Source: Hoeflea marina
GTDB lineage: Bacteria > Pseudomonadota > Alphaproteobacteria > Rhizobiales > Rhizobiaceae
Direction: 5' to 3'
DNA: 64,000 bases
Assembly (NCBI RefSeq): GCF_003182275.1
Contig: NZ_QGTR01000002.1
Span: 124,001 to 188,000, forward strand
A program made the translations under genes and the position numbers. Positions 36,150 through 44,835 of the stretch are shown one piece after another; position 1 is the stretch's first letter; the number at the start of each line of letters is the position of its first letter. The notes beneath the pieces are model-generated. The model did no database searches. It was not told where the DNA came from and worked only from the letters and a program-made list of their open reading frames with translations.

Positions 36150-37280
36150 TCAGTTCTTGGCCGGCTGGTCGGCGCGTTCGTCCGCGGCGACCTTGGCGCC
36201 GACGGCAATCTTCTGAAGGCCTTCGACGATCACCCTGTCCCCGGCCTTGACGCCGTCCGAGACGATCCAGTCGGAACCGCGGTCGGAGACGACCGTCAGG
36301 GTCCGCTGCTCGACGACGTTGTCGGCGGTCACCACCATGGCGATCGGGTTGCCGCGGCGGTCGCGCGATACGCCCTCCTGCGGCACGAGCACCGCATTCT
36401 CGATGACGCCCTGCGGCATCTCGACCTGCACATACATGCCGGGGAGGAGCATTTCATCGGGATTGGCGAACTGCAGGCGGAGCGTCACCACGCCGGTTTC
36501 CTCGTCCACATGCGGTTCCGCGGCGGTCAGTTCGCCGGTCTGGTCGTAGGCCGTTCGGTCGGCGAGCGTCAGCGCGACCCTGGTGTCGACATTCGCGCCG
36601 GCGGCCTTGGGACCCATGCGCTTCCAGCGCACCAGATCGGCCGCCGACTGGGCGACGTCGACATAGACCGGGTCGAGCTTGCGGATGACCGCCAGCGGAC
36701 TGGTCTGGCCGGAAATGACGAGCGCGCCCTGGGTGGTGAGCGAAAAGCCGATCGTGCCCGAGATCTGGGCGCGGATGGTGGTCCGGTCGAGGTCGATGTT
36801 GGATGCAAGCAGTTGCGCATCGGCCACCTGCAAGGCGGCATCCGCCGTGTCGCGGGTGGTAATGGCGGTATCGAGGGCCTGCTCGCTGGCGACATTGCTG
36901 TTGCGCAGCGTCTGCATGCGCTTGAGTTCGCGGTCGGCCGAATCGCGGCTGACCTTTGCCTGGTTGACGGCGGCGGCGGCCGCCACGACCTGCGCCTTGT
37001 AGGTCGCCGGATCGATCCGGTAGAGGACATCGCCCTCCTTGACCGTCGAGCCTTCCTCGAACAACCTCTCGATGATGATGCCGTTGACCTGGGGGCGCAC
37101 CTCGGCGACACCGGAGGCGACGACGCGTCCCGGAAGCGTGGAGGTCACGGTGACGCTCTCCGCCTTCACCGTGACGACCGTGACGGGGGTCGGCGGGCGC
37201 TCCTGCTGCTGGGCAAGGACGGCGGGTGAACCCAGGGCGATCACCAGGGACATCAGGGCGGTGCAAGGCGCTAGCCTCAT
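36150..37280 (-). CDS. RND efflux periplasmic adaptor (membrane fusion protein)
   Basis: A 376-aa AcrA-like adaptor. ATG 37280 has GGAG seven bases upstream and a signal peptide ([16 protein letters not shown]). A lipoyl/barrel-sandwich half ([32 protein letters not shown]), a coiled-coil hairpin (residues about 100-160) and a C-terminal membrane-proximal domain ([18 protein letters not shown]) are visible. It links the inner-membrane pump to an outer-membrane channel and precedes the pump gene in the same operon. Confidence 0.92.
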   Translation of the reverse strand: MRLAPCTALMSLVIALGSPAVLAQQQERPPTPVTVVTVKAESVTVTSTLPGRVVASGVAEVRPQVNGIIIERLFEEGSTVKEGDVLYRIDPATYKAQVVAAAAAVNQAKVSRDSADRELKRMQTLRNSNVASEQALDTAITTRDTADAALQVADAQLLASNIDLDRTTIRAQISGTIGFSLTTQGALVISGQTSPLAVIRKLDPVYVDVAQSAADLVRWKRMGPKAAGANVDTRVALTLADRTAYDQTGELTAAEPHVDEETGVVTLRLQFANPDEMLLPGMYVQVEMPQGVIENAVLVPQEGVSRDRRGNPIAMVVTADNVVEQRTLTVVSDRGSDWIVSDGVKAGDRVIVEGLQKIAVGAKVAADERADQPAKN

Positions 37281-37342
37281 CGGGTATCTCCGTGAATTCG
37301 GGAGTGGCGTCTTGGCGAACACGCACACAGCGGCTAATATGG

Positions 37343-37356
37343 AAACCAATCGGTTT
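37343..37356. promoter_or_regulatory. TetR operator candidate for the RND operon
   Basis: AAACC-AATC-GGTTT is an inverted repeat in the 132-bp divergent interval between the adaptor gene (-) and the TetR gene (+), 63 bp upstream of the adaptor start and 57 bp upstream of the regulator start. Confidence 0.55.
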
Positions 37357-37412
37357 TATAATCGTTTTCTTGCATTGCGCAAGCGCCTTGCTGCAACTGC
37401 GAACACCGGAGG

Positions 37413-38069
37413 ATGGAGGAGTTGCCAAAATGTTGCAATCCCCAGCGTGGACCCGGCAGGCCACGGCAGCTGGATGTGACGGAACGCGAGGCGATCATCA
37501 CCGACGCCGCGCAGAGCGTGATCGTGGCCCAGGGCCTGGCAGGTGCCTCCATGGCCGCGATCGCGCAGGAGGCGGGCATGTCCAAGCGCACGCTGTACGA
37601 GGTCTTCGAGAGCCGTGCGGCGCTCTTCGCCTCCCTGGTCCGGCGCATCCGCGACACGGTCACGCGCCCGCTGACCGTCGCGGAGCTCGACCTGCCGCTC
37701 GCCGCGCGCCTGCGCCTGCTGTTGACGCCGACGGGGGAGAAGTTCTTCGATCCTCTGCCGCTGGCGGTGCTGCGCGCCGTCATTGCCGAGGCGGAAAGGC
37801 AGCCGGAACTGGTGCGCGAATTCATGCAGGAGGGACCCTATGCGCTCCGCGACATGGTGCGCGTGGAACTCGACCGCTCGGTCGCCCGCGGCGAGATCCG
37901 CATCTCCGACACGGTGGCGGCCGCCTGCTTGCTGGCCGACATGGCCCATGAGAGCGTGCTCGATCACCTCCTGGTTCCTCAGCCGGCATGCGGTCGCCAG
38001 GCGGCCTATGACCGGCGGCTCGACCTTGCCATACGCGTCTTTCTCGGTGGCATAGGCGAAGTCGAATAG
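37413..38069 (+). CDS. TetR-family regulator of the RND efflux operon
   Basis: A 218-aa regulator: helix-turn-helix AQGLAGASMAAIAQEAGMSK followed by RTLYEVFESRAALF, then a TetR C-terminal helical domain. It is divergent from the efflux operon with a palindrome between them, the usual arrangement of an efflux repressor that responds to pump substrates. The ATG at 37413 directly abuts a GGAGG run, so a slightly downstream start is possible. Confidence 0.85.
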   Translation: MEELPKCCNPQRGPGRPRQLDVTEREAIITDAAQSVIVAQGLAGASMAAIAQEAGMSKRTLYEVFESRAALFASLVRRIRDTVTRPLTVAELDLPLAARLRLLLTPTGEKFFDPLPLAVLRAVIAEAERQPELVREFMQEGPYALRDMVRVELDRSVARGEIRISDTVAAACLLADMAHESVLDHLLVPQPACGRQAAYDRRLDLAIRVFLGGIGEVE

Positions 38070-38174
38070 ACCACGGCACCGGTCGATCGCCCGACTGTCC
38101 TCTCCGGGCGGCGGTCGCTGGATCCGTGCGCATGGACGACTGCTGTTGCTTTGTCCGGTCAGTCCCGTTGCTTT

Positions 38175-38207
38175 CAAGCTGCGGGCAAGCTGCGGGCAAG
38201 CTGCGGG
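38175..38207 (+). repeat. Three perfect 11-bp tandem repeats
   Basis: CAAGCTGCGGG occurs three times in a row in the 279-bp gap between the TetR and topoisomerase genes. No function is evident; otherwise the gap is featureless. Confidence 0.7.
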
Positions 38208-38348
38208 CGATGCCGCGCCTGCCGGCTCCCGCGGCGCTCTGACCGGCGATCCTGCCGGATGGTCCAGCCATCGGCGCGGCCCCGGGAACCAACGGTTGCG
38301 CCGGGCGTTTTGCCGGGGCCCGGGAAGGGCCGGAGACAGCAGCGCGTC

Positions 38349-39386
38349 ATGCAAGCCGAACTGAAGTATGTCAGCGACACGGAACCGGGAATCCGACGCC
38401 TGCGGAGGGGCAGGGGCCATTGCTTTGTGCTGCCGGACGGCCAGCTTCTGAAGGACGAAAGGCTCCGCAGCAGGATCAGGGCTCTGGGGATACCGCCGGC
38501 CTACCAGGAGGTCTGGATCTGCCTGGACGAGAACGGGCACATCCAGGCGACGGGCGTTGATGCGCGCGGGCGCAAGCAGTATCGCTACCACCCCGAATGG
38601 GAGGCCGCGCGGAGCAGGCACAAATTCGCGCAGCTGCCGGGGTTCGGTGCCGCGCTGCCGCGCATTCGACGGCAGATACGGCGGGATCTCGAGACGGAAT
38701 TGCCGGCGGAGAACGCCATTCTGGCGGCGATGCTGGCGCTCATCGATGAGGCTCATATCCGCGTCGGCAGCAAGATCTATGTCAAGCAGAACCGCACCTA
38801 TGGTGCGGCGACGCTGCTCAAACGGCATGTCGATCTTGGCGAGGCAGGAAGCATCCGTGTCCGCTTTCCCGCCAAGGGCGGCAGACGGGACGAATATCTG
38901 GTCGAGAGCAGGCTGCTGCACGATGCGCTGGACGGGATCGCCGATCTCGACGGCCGTGAACTGTTCTCGTGGCGTGGCGAAGACGGGCAAAAGCACGAAA
39001 TCGATTCGGGCCGGCTCAACCGGTATCTCGGCCGGATTTCCGGCGGCGATTTCACCGCCAAGACGTTCCGGACCTGGGCCGGCAGCCTGGCTGCCTTTCG
39101 TCAGGCACGGCAGGCGGCCGGGCAGGAACGGCGACCCACCATCAAGGAAATGTGCGAAGCAGCCGCGCGCGACCTCCACAACACGCCGGCCATCTGCCGG
39201 TCGAGCTATGTGCATCCCGCGGTGCTGGACCTGGCGGAGGATGTGTCGCCGCTCACATCGCTGCCGGCGCAGCCCGGAAGGCGCCGGGGACTGAAGGCGG
39301 AGGAGGGCCGCTTTCTCGCCTTCCTCGATGGCGGCCCGAGATCGCCCCGCCCAGAGAGTCGGCGAGGAGATGACGCGCGCGATTGA
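38349..39386 (+). CDS. Type IB DNA topoisomerase (poxvirus-like)
   Basis: A 345-aa enzyme of the small bacterial/poxviral TopIB family that relaxes supercoils through a 3'-phosphotyrosyl intermediate. The N-terminal DNA-clamping domain (PAYQEVWICLDENGHIQATG, here GHIQATGVDARGRKQYRYH) and the catalytic domain (KIYVKQNRTYGAATLLKRH, TFRTWAGSLAAF) are visible; the nucleophilic Tyr is in RSSYVHPAVLD near residue 295. The ATG at 38349 is chosen because the family begins with this YVSD...IRR segment; its ribosome site is weak. Confidence 0.9.
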   Translation: MQAELKYVSDTEPGIRRLRRGRGHCFVLPDGQLLKDERLRSRIRALGIPPAYQEVWICLDENGHIQATGVDARGRKQYRYHPEWEAARSRHKFAQLPGFGAALPRIRRQIRRDLETELPAENAILAAMLALIDEAHIRVGSKIYVKQNRTYGAATLLKRHVDLGEAGSIRVRFPAKGGRRDEYLVESRLLHDALDGIADLDGRELFSWRGEDGQKHEIDSGRLNRYLGRISGGDFTAKTFRTWAGSLAAFRQARQAAGQERRPTIKEMCEAAARDLHNTPAICRSSYVHPAVLDLAEDVSPLTSLPAQPGRRRGLKAEEGRFLAFLDGGPRSPRPESRRGDDARD

Positions 39387-39598
39387 GCCTGCCTTCCACG
39401 GTGCCCGTTGCGCAGTCGCAGATGGCGGCTCGCCGCGGCAGCCTGGTCCCAACTGTCAGGCTGCGACCCGTCGCACGTTGAGAGCCGGTTCCGCCCGGAG
39501 TTGCTCCGCCAGCCACGGACGGCGGGCAGACGGACAGAATTTGCGGAACCCTGGCGGCTTTTCGCAGTTACACGGGTGTTCGAAGAGAGGAGAAGACG

Positions 39599-39847
39599 AT
39601 GAAAAACCTTTTGCTGGCCGCAATCCTGGCCTCGCCCGCCGGCTGCACTGCGACCGAGCGCGGCGCCGCGATCGGCGGGGCCTCCGGTGCCGCGATCGGC
39701 GCCGCCGTCAGTGGTGATGTCGGAGGGGCCGTCGTGGGCGGTGCCGCCGGCGCTGTGGCGGGCGCCCTGATCGGAAATGCGCAGGAACCCGGGAAATGCT
39801 ATTACCGGAACCGCTACGGGCAGCGCTACATCGCCAACTGCCCCTGA
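39599..39847 (+). CDS. Small glycine-zipper lipoprotein
   Basis: An 82-aa protein preceded by GGAG. It has a short lipoprotein signal (LAAILASPAGC, Cys about residue 16 as lipidation site), then a glycine-zipper stretch (AAIGGASGAAIGAAVSGDVG and GGAAGAVAGALIG) and a Cys-containing tail. Glycine-zipper lipoproteins of this size sit in the cell envelope; specific role unknown. Confidence 0.8.
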   Translation: MKNLLLAAILASPAGCTATERGAAIGGASGAAIGAAVSGDVGGAVVGGAAGAVAGALIGNAQEPGKCYYRNRYGQRYIANCP

Positions 39848-39994
39848 TCGGGAAGACCTCTGAAAGCCGGCGGTCGCGGCACGCGGATGTGCCGCGACTG
39901 CTCGCCCTGCGGAGTGCTCGACCGACAGGCCAGCCCGCGGACCTGGGGTGTGCAGCGCGGCCACGGGATCCGAAGACGGGGTCTCCCGGCTGAA

Positions 39995-40094
39995 CCACAT
40001 CGCGTGAATTCGGATTCGCGCGATGTGCCTTAGCTCTTCGATTTGCATATGGTGGTCCCGAAACCGCTGCACCCTTTCGGGCGACATGCATTAG
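39995..40094 (-). repeat. RIME-like intergenic palindromic element, copy 2 (inverted)
   Basis: On the minus strand it reads TAATGCATGTCGCCCGAAAG onward and matches copy 1 (32763-32866) over about 100 bp, including the terminal stem (CACATCGCG 39996-40004 with CGCGATGTG 40019-40027). It overlaps the TAA stop of the TRAP permease gene, just as copy 1 overlaps a TGA stop. Confidence 0.75.
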
Positions 40095-42034
40095 GTCAGC
40101 GAGGGCAGCCACAGGCAGATCTGGGGGAAGATGACGATGAGGGCGACGAGCAGGAGATAGGCGACCCAGAACGGCAGCACCCCCCGGAAGATGTCGTACA
40201 TCGGCACGTCCCTGGCGATGGCGGCGATCGCGAACACATTGACGCCGATGGGCGGCGTGACCACCCCGAGTTCGACCATGATGACGACGAGCACCCCGAA
40301 CCAGACCGGGTCGAAGCCGGCATTCATGGCGATGGGATAGAAGATCGGCACCGTCAGCACGAGCGCCGGCAGCGCGTTCATGAACATGCCGATGACGATG
40401 TAGAAGAGCAGGATCGCGGTGATGATCTGGTATTTGCCGAGATCGAGCCCGAGGACGAGATTGCCGAGCTGCTGGGTCAGGCCGCTGAGCGCGATGAACC
40501 GGCTGAAGGCGGCGGCGAACATGAAGATGATGATGATGCCCGCCGTCAGCCGCAGCGTCGCGGCGATGGTGGCGGCGAGCTTGCGCGCGTCGATCCGGCC
40601 CATGGCGAGCGCGATCAGGATCGCGCCGAAGACGCCGAGGCCCGCCGCCTCGTTCGGGGTGACGGCTCCCGAATAGATGCCGCCGAGCACGAGCAGCATG
40701 AGCAGCAGGATCGGCCAGGTGCCGAAGCTGGATCTGAACCGCTCGCTCCAGCTGCTCCGTTCGCCGCGGGGCGCAAGCGCCGGGTTGAGCGTTGCGCGCA
40801 AGGTGATCAGTCCGATCAGGATGACGGCGAAGAGCAGACCCGGAAGGACGCCGGCCATGAACAGCTTGCCGATCGAGACCTCGGTGATCATGCCGTAGAC
40901 GATGAAGGCGAGGCTCGGCGGAATCATCACCCCGATGGTTGCCGCGCAGGCGACGGAGGCCGTGGCGAGCTTCATGTCGTATCCGTAGGCGCGCATTTCC
41001 GGCAGCGCGATCGATCCCATCGAGTAGACGCCGGACAGCGTGTCGCCCACGATCGAGGAGAGACCCGCGCAAGCCACCGTGCTCGCCGACGCCAGCCCGC
41101 CCGGCAGGTGTCCGATCCAGCGATAGGCCGCCCTATAGAGTTCCGCCGCAAAGCCCGAAGCCACCACGATCAGCCCCATCCATGTGAACAGCGGAACGAC
41201 GCTCCATGTCTGGTCGCTGACCACGTCGATGGTCGTCGTGCCGAGGCTGGTCAGGCTGGCGCCCGAGGAGATCAGCAGGCTGATTCCGACCAGCGCCGTC
41301 AGCGCCATGGCCGCGGCGACGTGGACACCGAGGAAGATCAGGACGAAGCAGAGCGTGATCGAAAGCAGGCCGCGGGTGCTGCGGGAGAGTTCGAACGGCA
41401 GGGCATCCGGGTTGAAGCAGAGCGTGATGATCGCGGCGGTGGCGGCGACCCACAGGCCGAGCACGACGAGGGATCGCCAGTCCGCCTGGCGTGCGACCTG
41501 CGCCAGTCCGGTCATCAGATTGGCAAGCAGGGCAAGCGCGAACAGAAGCACAAAGATGGCCGCCGCCGCCACGAAGGGCCATTCGGGCAGGCCGAGAACG
41601 CCGGTGACGATGCCATTGCCCCACAGATAGCGCACCTGCTCGAAAATCTGGAATGCCGTCACGACCATCGCCGTGAAGGCCAGCAAAAGCCCGCCGACCA
41701 CCGTGGGTGCCCGCACATGCTCCGGCATGGCGTTGAGCAGGAGGTCGACCTGGACGTGGTTGCGCTCGATCTCGACGACGCTGACCGTCGACAGCACGAC
41801 GAGAACGGTGAGCAGCCCTGCGACCTCAAGCCCGCCGGGCACGACGGTCGAGAACAGGTTGCGCAACACCACGTCGGCCACCGTCAGGCCCATCAGCACG
41901 ACGATGGCGGCTCCGCCGAGGAGGACCGCCGCCTTCCCGGGCCATGCCAGCGCATTGGCCAGTCCATTGCCGGCGGCATCGAGCCACTGGCATATCCGCT
42001 CGTTGACCGCTGCGGCCGGCATTGCATGCGTCAC
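40091..42034 (-). CDS. TRAP transporter fused small and large permease (DctQM)
   Basis: A fused permease of about 647 aa. Residues 1 to about 190 are a DctQ-like four-helix part (VLMGLTVADVVLRNLFS, EIERNHVQVDLLLN). The rest is a DctM-like channel (SIVGDTLSGVYSMGSIALPE, ATIGVMIPPSLAFIVYG, VTPNEAAGLGVFGAILIALA). The GTG at 42034, with AGAGG seven bases upstream, is preferred over the ATG at 42055, which lacks a ribosome site. The gene follows the binding-protein gene after a 64-bp gap holding a large palindrome. Its stop codon is at the edge of a RIME-like repeat. Confidence 0.87.
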   Translation of the reverse strand: MTHAMPAAAVNERICQWLDAAGNGLANALAWPGKAAVLLGGAAIVVLMGLTVADVVLRNLFSTVVPGGLEVAGLLTVLVVLSTVSVVEIERNHVQVDLLLNAMPEHVRAPTVVGGLLLAFTAMVVTAFQIFEQVRYLWGNGIVTGVLGLPEWPFVAAAAIFVLLFALALLANLMTGLAQVARQADWRSLVVLGLWVAATAAIITLCFNPDALPFELSRSTRGLLSITLCFVLIFLGVHVAAAMALTALVGISLLISSGASLTSLGTTTIDVVSDQTWSVVPLFTWMGLIVVASGFAAELYRAAYRWIGHLPGGLASASTVACAGLSSIVGDTLSGVYSMGSIALPEMRAYGYDMKLATASVACAATIGVMIPPSLAFIVYGMITEVSIGKLFMAGVLPGLLFAVILIGLITLRATLNPALAPRGERSSWSERFRSSFGTWPILLLMLLVLGGIYSGAVTPNEAAGLGVFGAILIALAMGRIDARKLAATIAATLRLTAGIIIIFMFAAAFSRFIALSGLTQQLGNLVLGLDLGKYQIITAILLFYIVIGMFMNALPALVLTVPIFYPIAMNAGFDPVWFGVLVVIMVELGVVTPPIGVNVFAIAAIARDVPMYDIFRGVLPFWVAYLLLVALIVIFPQICLWLPSLT

Positions 42035-42070
42035 CTTGTGTCCTCTCATGTCCATCCGCGGGATGCCGGC

Positions 42071-42096
42071 CAGAGCCGGCGCATGCGCCGGCTCTG
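42071..42096 (-). terminator. 26-bp perfect palindrome between TRAP genes
   Basis: CAGAGCCGGCGCA (42071-42083) is followed directly by its exact complement (42084-42096). It lies 2 bp after the binding-protein stop and 36 bp before the permease start. It should form a stable hairpin in the message and may stabilise the binding-protein transcript or reduce read-through. Confidence 0.6.
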
Positions 42097-42098
42097 CG

Positions 42099-43115
42099 TC
42101 AGTTCCGGTCGTAGAGCGCCATCAGCCGCACGGCCTCGTCGAGGATCTTCTGGCCGGGCCATCCCCTGGCATCCGCCTTGGCGACCCATTCATCCCATTG
42201 CGGCCGCATCTTCGCCGCCAAATCCGTCTGGTCCGCTTCGCTGAGCGTGATGATGTTTTCGGCCGCGATGTCGGCTGTCGCAAGTGCTGCGCTGTCGGTG
42301 GTGTTGTAGAGGAAGTAGAGCGGCGTGATGTCCGCAAGATGATCCTTCTCGGTCTGCGTCAGCCGGTCGTAGGCGGTCTTGTTCATCACCGTCGAATAGG
42401 TGCCCGGATTGAGATTGAGCAGCGTGTGATAGGTCGAGACCTCGTTGAGCTTGAAATTGTTGACCCATCCCCAAGCCGACAGGATGCCGTCGATCGAGCC
42501 GCGCTGCATGCCGAGATAGGCATCCGAGCCCACCATCACCGAGGCGCTTGCACCGAGTTCCTCGAGCACCTTCACGCCGGCCGAATCCTGGGCGCCGAAG
42601 ACCTTGCCCTTGATGTCGGCAAGCGTCCGGATCGGCTCCCGCGTGTGCAGGTGGGATCCCATGGCGACGAAGGTCGCCAGTTCCACCACATTGTCCCCTT
42701 CCGAGAACAGCTCGCCCATCACGGGGTATTCCTCGCGCAGGCGCCAGTAGACGGTGCTGGCGATGGTCTGGTTCTTCGACAGTCCCGGGAGGCTGAGCAG
42801 CTCCATTTGCGGGAACTTGCCCGGAAGAATGGGGTGCCAGACAAATCCGATGTCGAGCAGTCCCGCACCTGTCGCCTGCAGCCAGTCCTTGAACGGCGTC
42901 ACCGAATTGGGCGGGAAGAACTCCACCTTGGCGCGTCCCCCGGTTATCGTTTCGATCTGCTTGGCGAACCGGCGGTCCATGTCGTTCCAGGCCGTTCCAT
43001 CCGGGGATGCGAACTGCATCTTCAGTTCGAGAGTATCGGCCGCAAGCGACGTGGTCGCCGCGGCGCCGATCATGCCCGCGAGCGCCATGGCGCCCGCCAG
43101 AAGCAACTTCCGCAT
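42099..43115 (-). CDS. TRAP transporter solute-binding protein (DctP)
   Basis: A 338-aa periplasmic protein; ATG 43115 has GGAGG eight bases upstream and opens a signal peptide (LLAGAMALAGMIGAAATTSLA). DctP-type features include EPIRTLADIKGKVFGAQDSA, although the usual substrate-binding Arg position reads differently (LADIKGKVFG), and YRLTQTEKDHL-type C-terminal helices. It partners the fused permease downstream. The upstream region shares a motif with the promoter of the TTT operon, suggesting joint control by the LysR protein. Confidence 0.85.
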   Translation of the reverse strand: MRKLLLAGAMALAGMIGAAATTSLAADTLELKMQFASPDGTAWNDMDRRFAKQIETITGGRAKVEFFPPNSVTPFKDWLQATGAGLLDIGFVWHPILPGKFPQMELLSLPGLSKNQTIASTVYWRLREEYPVMGELFSEGDNVVELATFVAMGSHLHTREPIRTLADIKGKVFGAQDSAGVKVLEELGASASVMVGSDAYLGMQRGSIDGILSAWGWVNNFKLNEVSTYHTLLNLNPGTYSTVMNKTAYDRLTQTEKDHLADITPLYFLYNTTDSAALATADIAAENIITLSEADQTDLAAKMRPQWDEWVAKADARGWPGQKILDEAVRLMALYDRN

Positions 43116-43237
43116 TTCAGTTTCCTCCCAATGATGTGCGGGGCGGGACCTGCCGCCGACAGACACAATGCGCTTTCAGGGCGCACCTCCGTTCCAATTC
43201 CTAGACCCGTTTCGGTAAGAAGAAAAAATCGAAAATA

Positions 43238-43249
43238 TCTTCAATGTGA
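43238..43249 (-). promoter_or_regulatory. Motif shared with the LysR/TTT divergent promoter
   Basis: The minus strand reads CTTTCACATTGAAGA across this position, very close to CTTATCACATTCAAGA at 44262-44277. It lies about 123 bp upstream of the TRAP binding-protein start, in an AT-rich gap. Candidate LysR-regulator site. Confidence 0.45.
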
Positions 43250-43284
43250 AAGGAAATTCTGATGGCGACCCGCAAAGGGCGGGC

Positions 43285-44253
43285 TCAGTCGACACCGCTG
43301 ACTCCGGCTGCGTCGTTGAAGTGTTCGGCCGTCGCGCGCAGCACCCGCCGAAAACTCTGCAGGGCAGCCATGTTCTCGTGCTCGGCCAGTGTGACGAAAC
43401 TGATCTGGATCGGCGGCAGGCGCAGCGCGGGGATGTCGAGCTGGCACAGTTCGCCGGCCGCGATATGCGTGTCGAGAATGAAGCGCGGCACGCAGGTCAG
43501 GACGTTCAGTTCCCGCGCCAGGATCATCATGCCCGCCAGGTCGGCCGAGATTTCAAGCATCGGCACAGGGGCGGCGACACCATGGTTTCTCAGTTCGGTT
43601 TCGAGCGCGATCCGGTTGTTCGAACCCGCGGGGGGCATCACCCACTGCCATTCGGCAAGCTCGGAGATCGCAATGTCGCTGCGTCTGGCGAGAGGATGGT
43701 TGACGGAGCAGGCGAGGACCAGGTCCGTCCTGATCAGCGGATCCTGCCGCAGCAGCGATGCCATGTTCTGAGGCATCTGGTCCCAGTCGACGCGTCCCAC
43801 ATAGCAGTCCAGGTCGCCGTCCCACAGCGACTGCAGCATCTCGGTGACGATGCCGGTGCGGAGCCTCAGCCGGATCCGCTCGTCGGCGGCTTCCAGGCGC
43901 CGCATCGCATCCGGGAGCATCTTGAAGATCACGGCCGGATTGGTGCCCACTCTCAGGATCGGTGACTGCTCGGCTGCGAGTTCGGTGATCAGATGGTCGA
44001 AGGACGCCAGGCCCGAGCGCGCCCGCTGCAGGGCAAGCCGTCCCGCCGGGCTGAGCTCCACCCCGCGCACGGACCTCTCCACCAGGGGGACTCCGAAGGC
44101 ATATTCCAGATCCTTCACCATCTGGGAGACCGCCGGCTGGGTCCGATTGATGATGGATCCCACGGCCCTGAGCGACCCATGCTCGTCGATGAGTTCCAGG
44201 AGTCGGAGGTGACGAAGACGCAGCCCGTCAAGACGTGGGGAATGTGAAGCCAT
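43285..44253 (-). CDS. LysR-family transcriptional regulator
   Basis: A 322-aa regulator. The N-terminal winged helix (LRLRHLRLLELIDEHGSLRA, then INRTQPAVSQMVKDLEYAFG) is followed by a periplasmic-binding-protein-like effector domain. It is divergent from the TTT importer genes and upstream, on the same strand, of the second TRAP importer. A shared promoter motif suggests that it controls both sides, responding to the imported acid or its metabolite (inference). Confidence 0.88.
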   Translation of the reverse strand: MASHSPRLDGLRLRHLRLLELIDEHGSLRAVGSIINRTQPAVSQMVKDLEYAFGVPLVERSVRGVELSPAGRLALQRARSGLASFDHLITELAAEQSPILRVGTNPAVIFKMLPDAMRRLEAADERIRLRLRTGIVTEMLQSLWDGDLDCYVGRVDWDQMPQNMASLLRQDPLIRTDLVLACSVNHPLARRSDIAISELAEWQWVMPPAGSNNRIALETELRNHGVAAPVPMLEISADLAGMMILARELNVLTCVPRFILDTHIAAGELCQLDIPALRLPPIQISFVTLAEHENMAALQSFRRVLRATAEHFNDAAGVSGVD

Positions 44254-44265
44254 AACGAAAGCTTA

Positions 44266-44277
44266 TCACATTCAAGA
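44266..44277. promoter_or_regulatory. LysR-site candidate in the divergent LysR/TTT promoter region
   Basis: TCACATTCAAGA lies in the 122-bp AT-rich interval between the LysR start and the TctB start; AATGTGA recurs at 44241-44247. The same motif occurs on the minus strand at 43238-43249 before the TRAP binding-protein gene. Confidence 0.45.
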
Positions 44278-44375
44278 AAGATTGGACTATTTCTTTTCGT
44301 GCTTTCGGGGGTAGGTGTTGGGGAGATCGGACCCATGAGCCTTCTGAGTCACGGGCCGGCCGCGAGGAGGAGTCA

Positions 44376-44828
44376 ATGAGGCGAGCCAATGTCATGGCTG
44401 GCGTCATCCTGGCCGTTTTCGGCCTGGTGATGCTGGTCATCGTTATTCCCAGGCAGATCGGGCCGGGGCCGGACGGCATGATGTCGCCGAGCCTGGTCCC
44501 GAGCATGATGATGATCGTCATCACCGCGTTGTCGCTCATTCTCGTCATCAGCAACATCCGCGCCAGACCGGTCGACGCGCGGGCCGAGCCCGCCGCGCCG
44601 ATCTCGCGCGACGAGATCCTGGCGCTTGTCAGGATCCTGGGCCTCTTCGCCGTCGCGCTCGGCCTCCACCTGTGGCTGTCGCCACTGGCCGCGGGCTTCG
44701 CGCTGGTGGCCGGGGCGCAACTGGTGCTGGGCGAGCGCCGGCCCCTGCTGCTGATCCTGGTGCCCGCAGGCTTCCTCGGTGCGATCTGGTTGCTGTTCTA
44801 CAAACTGCTGGGGACGGCCATCCTATGA
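44376..44828 (+). CDS. Tripartite tricarboxylate transporter small subunit (TctB)
   Basis: A 150-aa membrane protein with four hydrophobic segments (VMAGVILAVFGLVMLVIVIP, MMMIVITALSLILVI, and two near the C-terminus), the size and pattern of TctB. Strong ribosome site (GAGGAGGAG) upstream. First gene of the TTT operon TctB, TctA, TctC. Confidence 0.82.
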   Translation: MRRANVMAGVILAVFGLVMLVIVIPRQIGPGPDGMMSPSLVPSMMMIVITALSLILVISNIRARPVDARAEPAAPISRDEILALVRILGLFAVALGLHLWLSPLAAGFALVAGAQLVLGERRPLLLILVPAGFLGAIWLLFYKLLGTAIL

Positions 44829-44835
44829 GGACGCC

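Noticed and set aside
40043-42244. Long + strand frame opposite the TRAP fused permease
   Set aside because: It encodes a highly charged low-complexity sequence, the usual mirror image of a hydrophobic permease.
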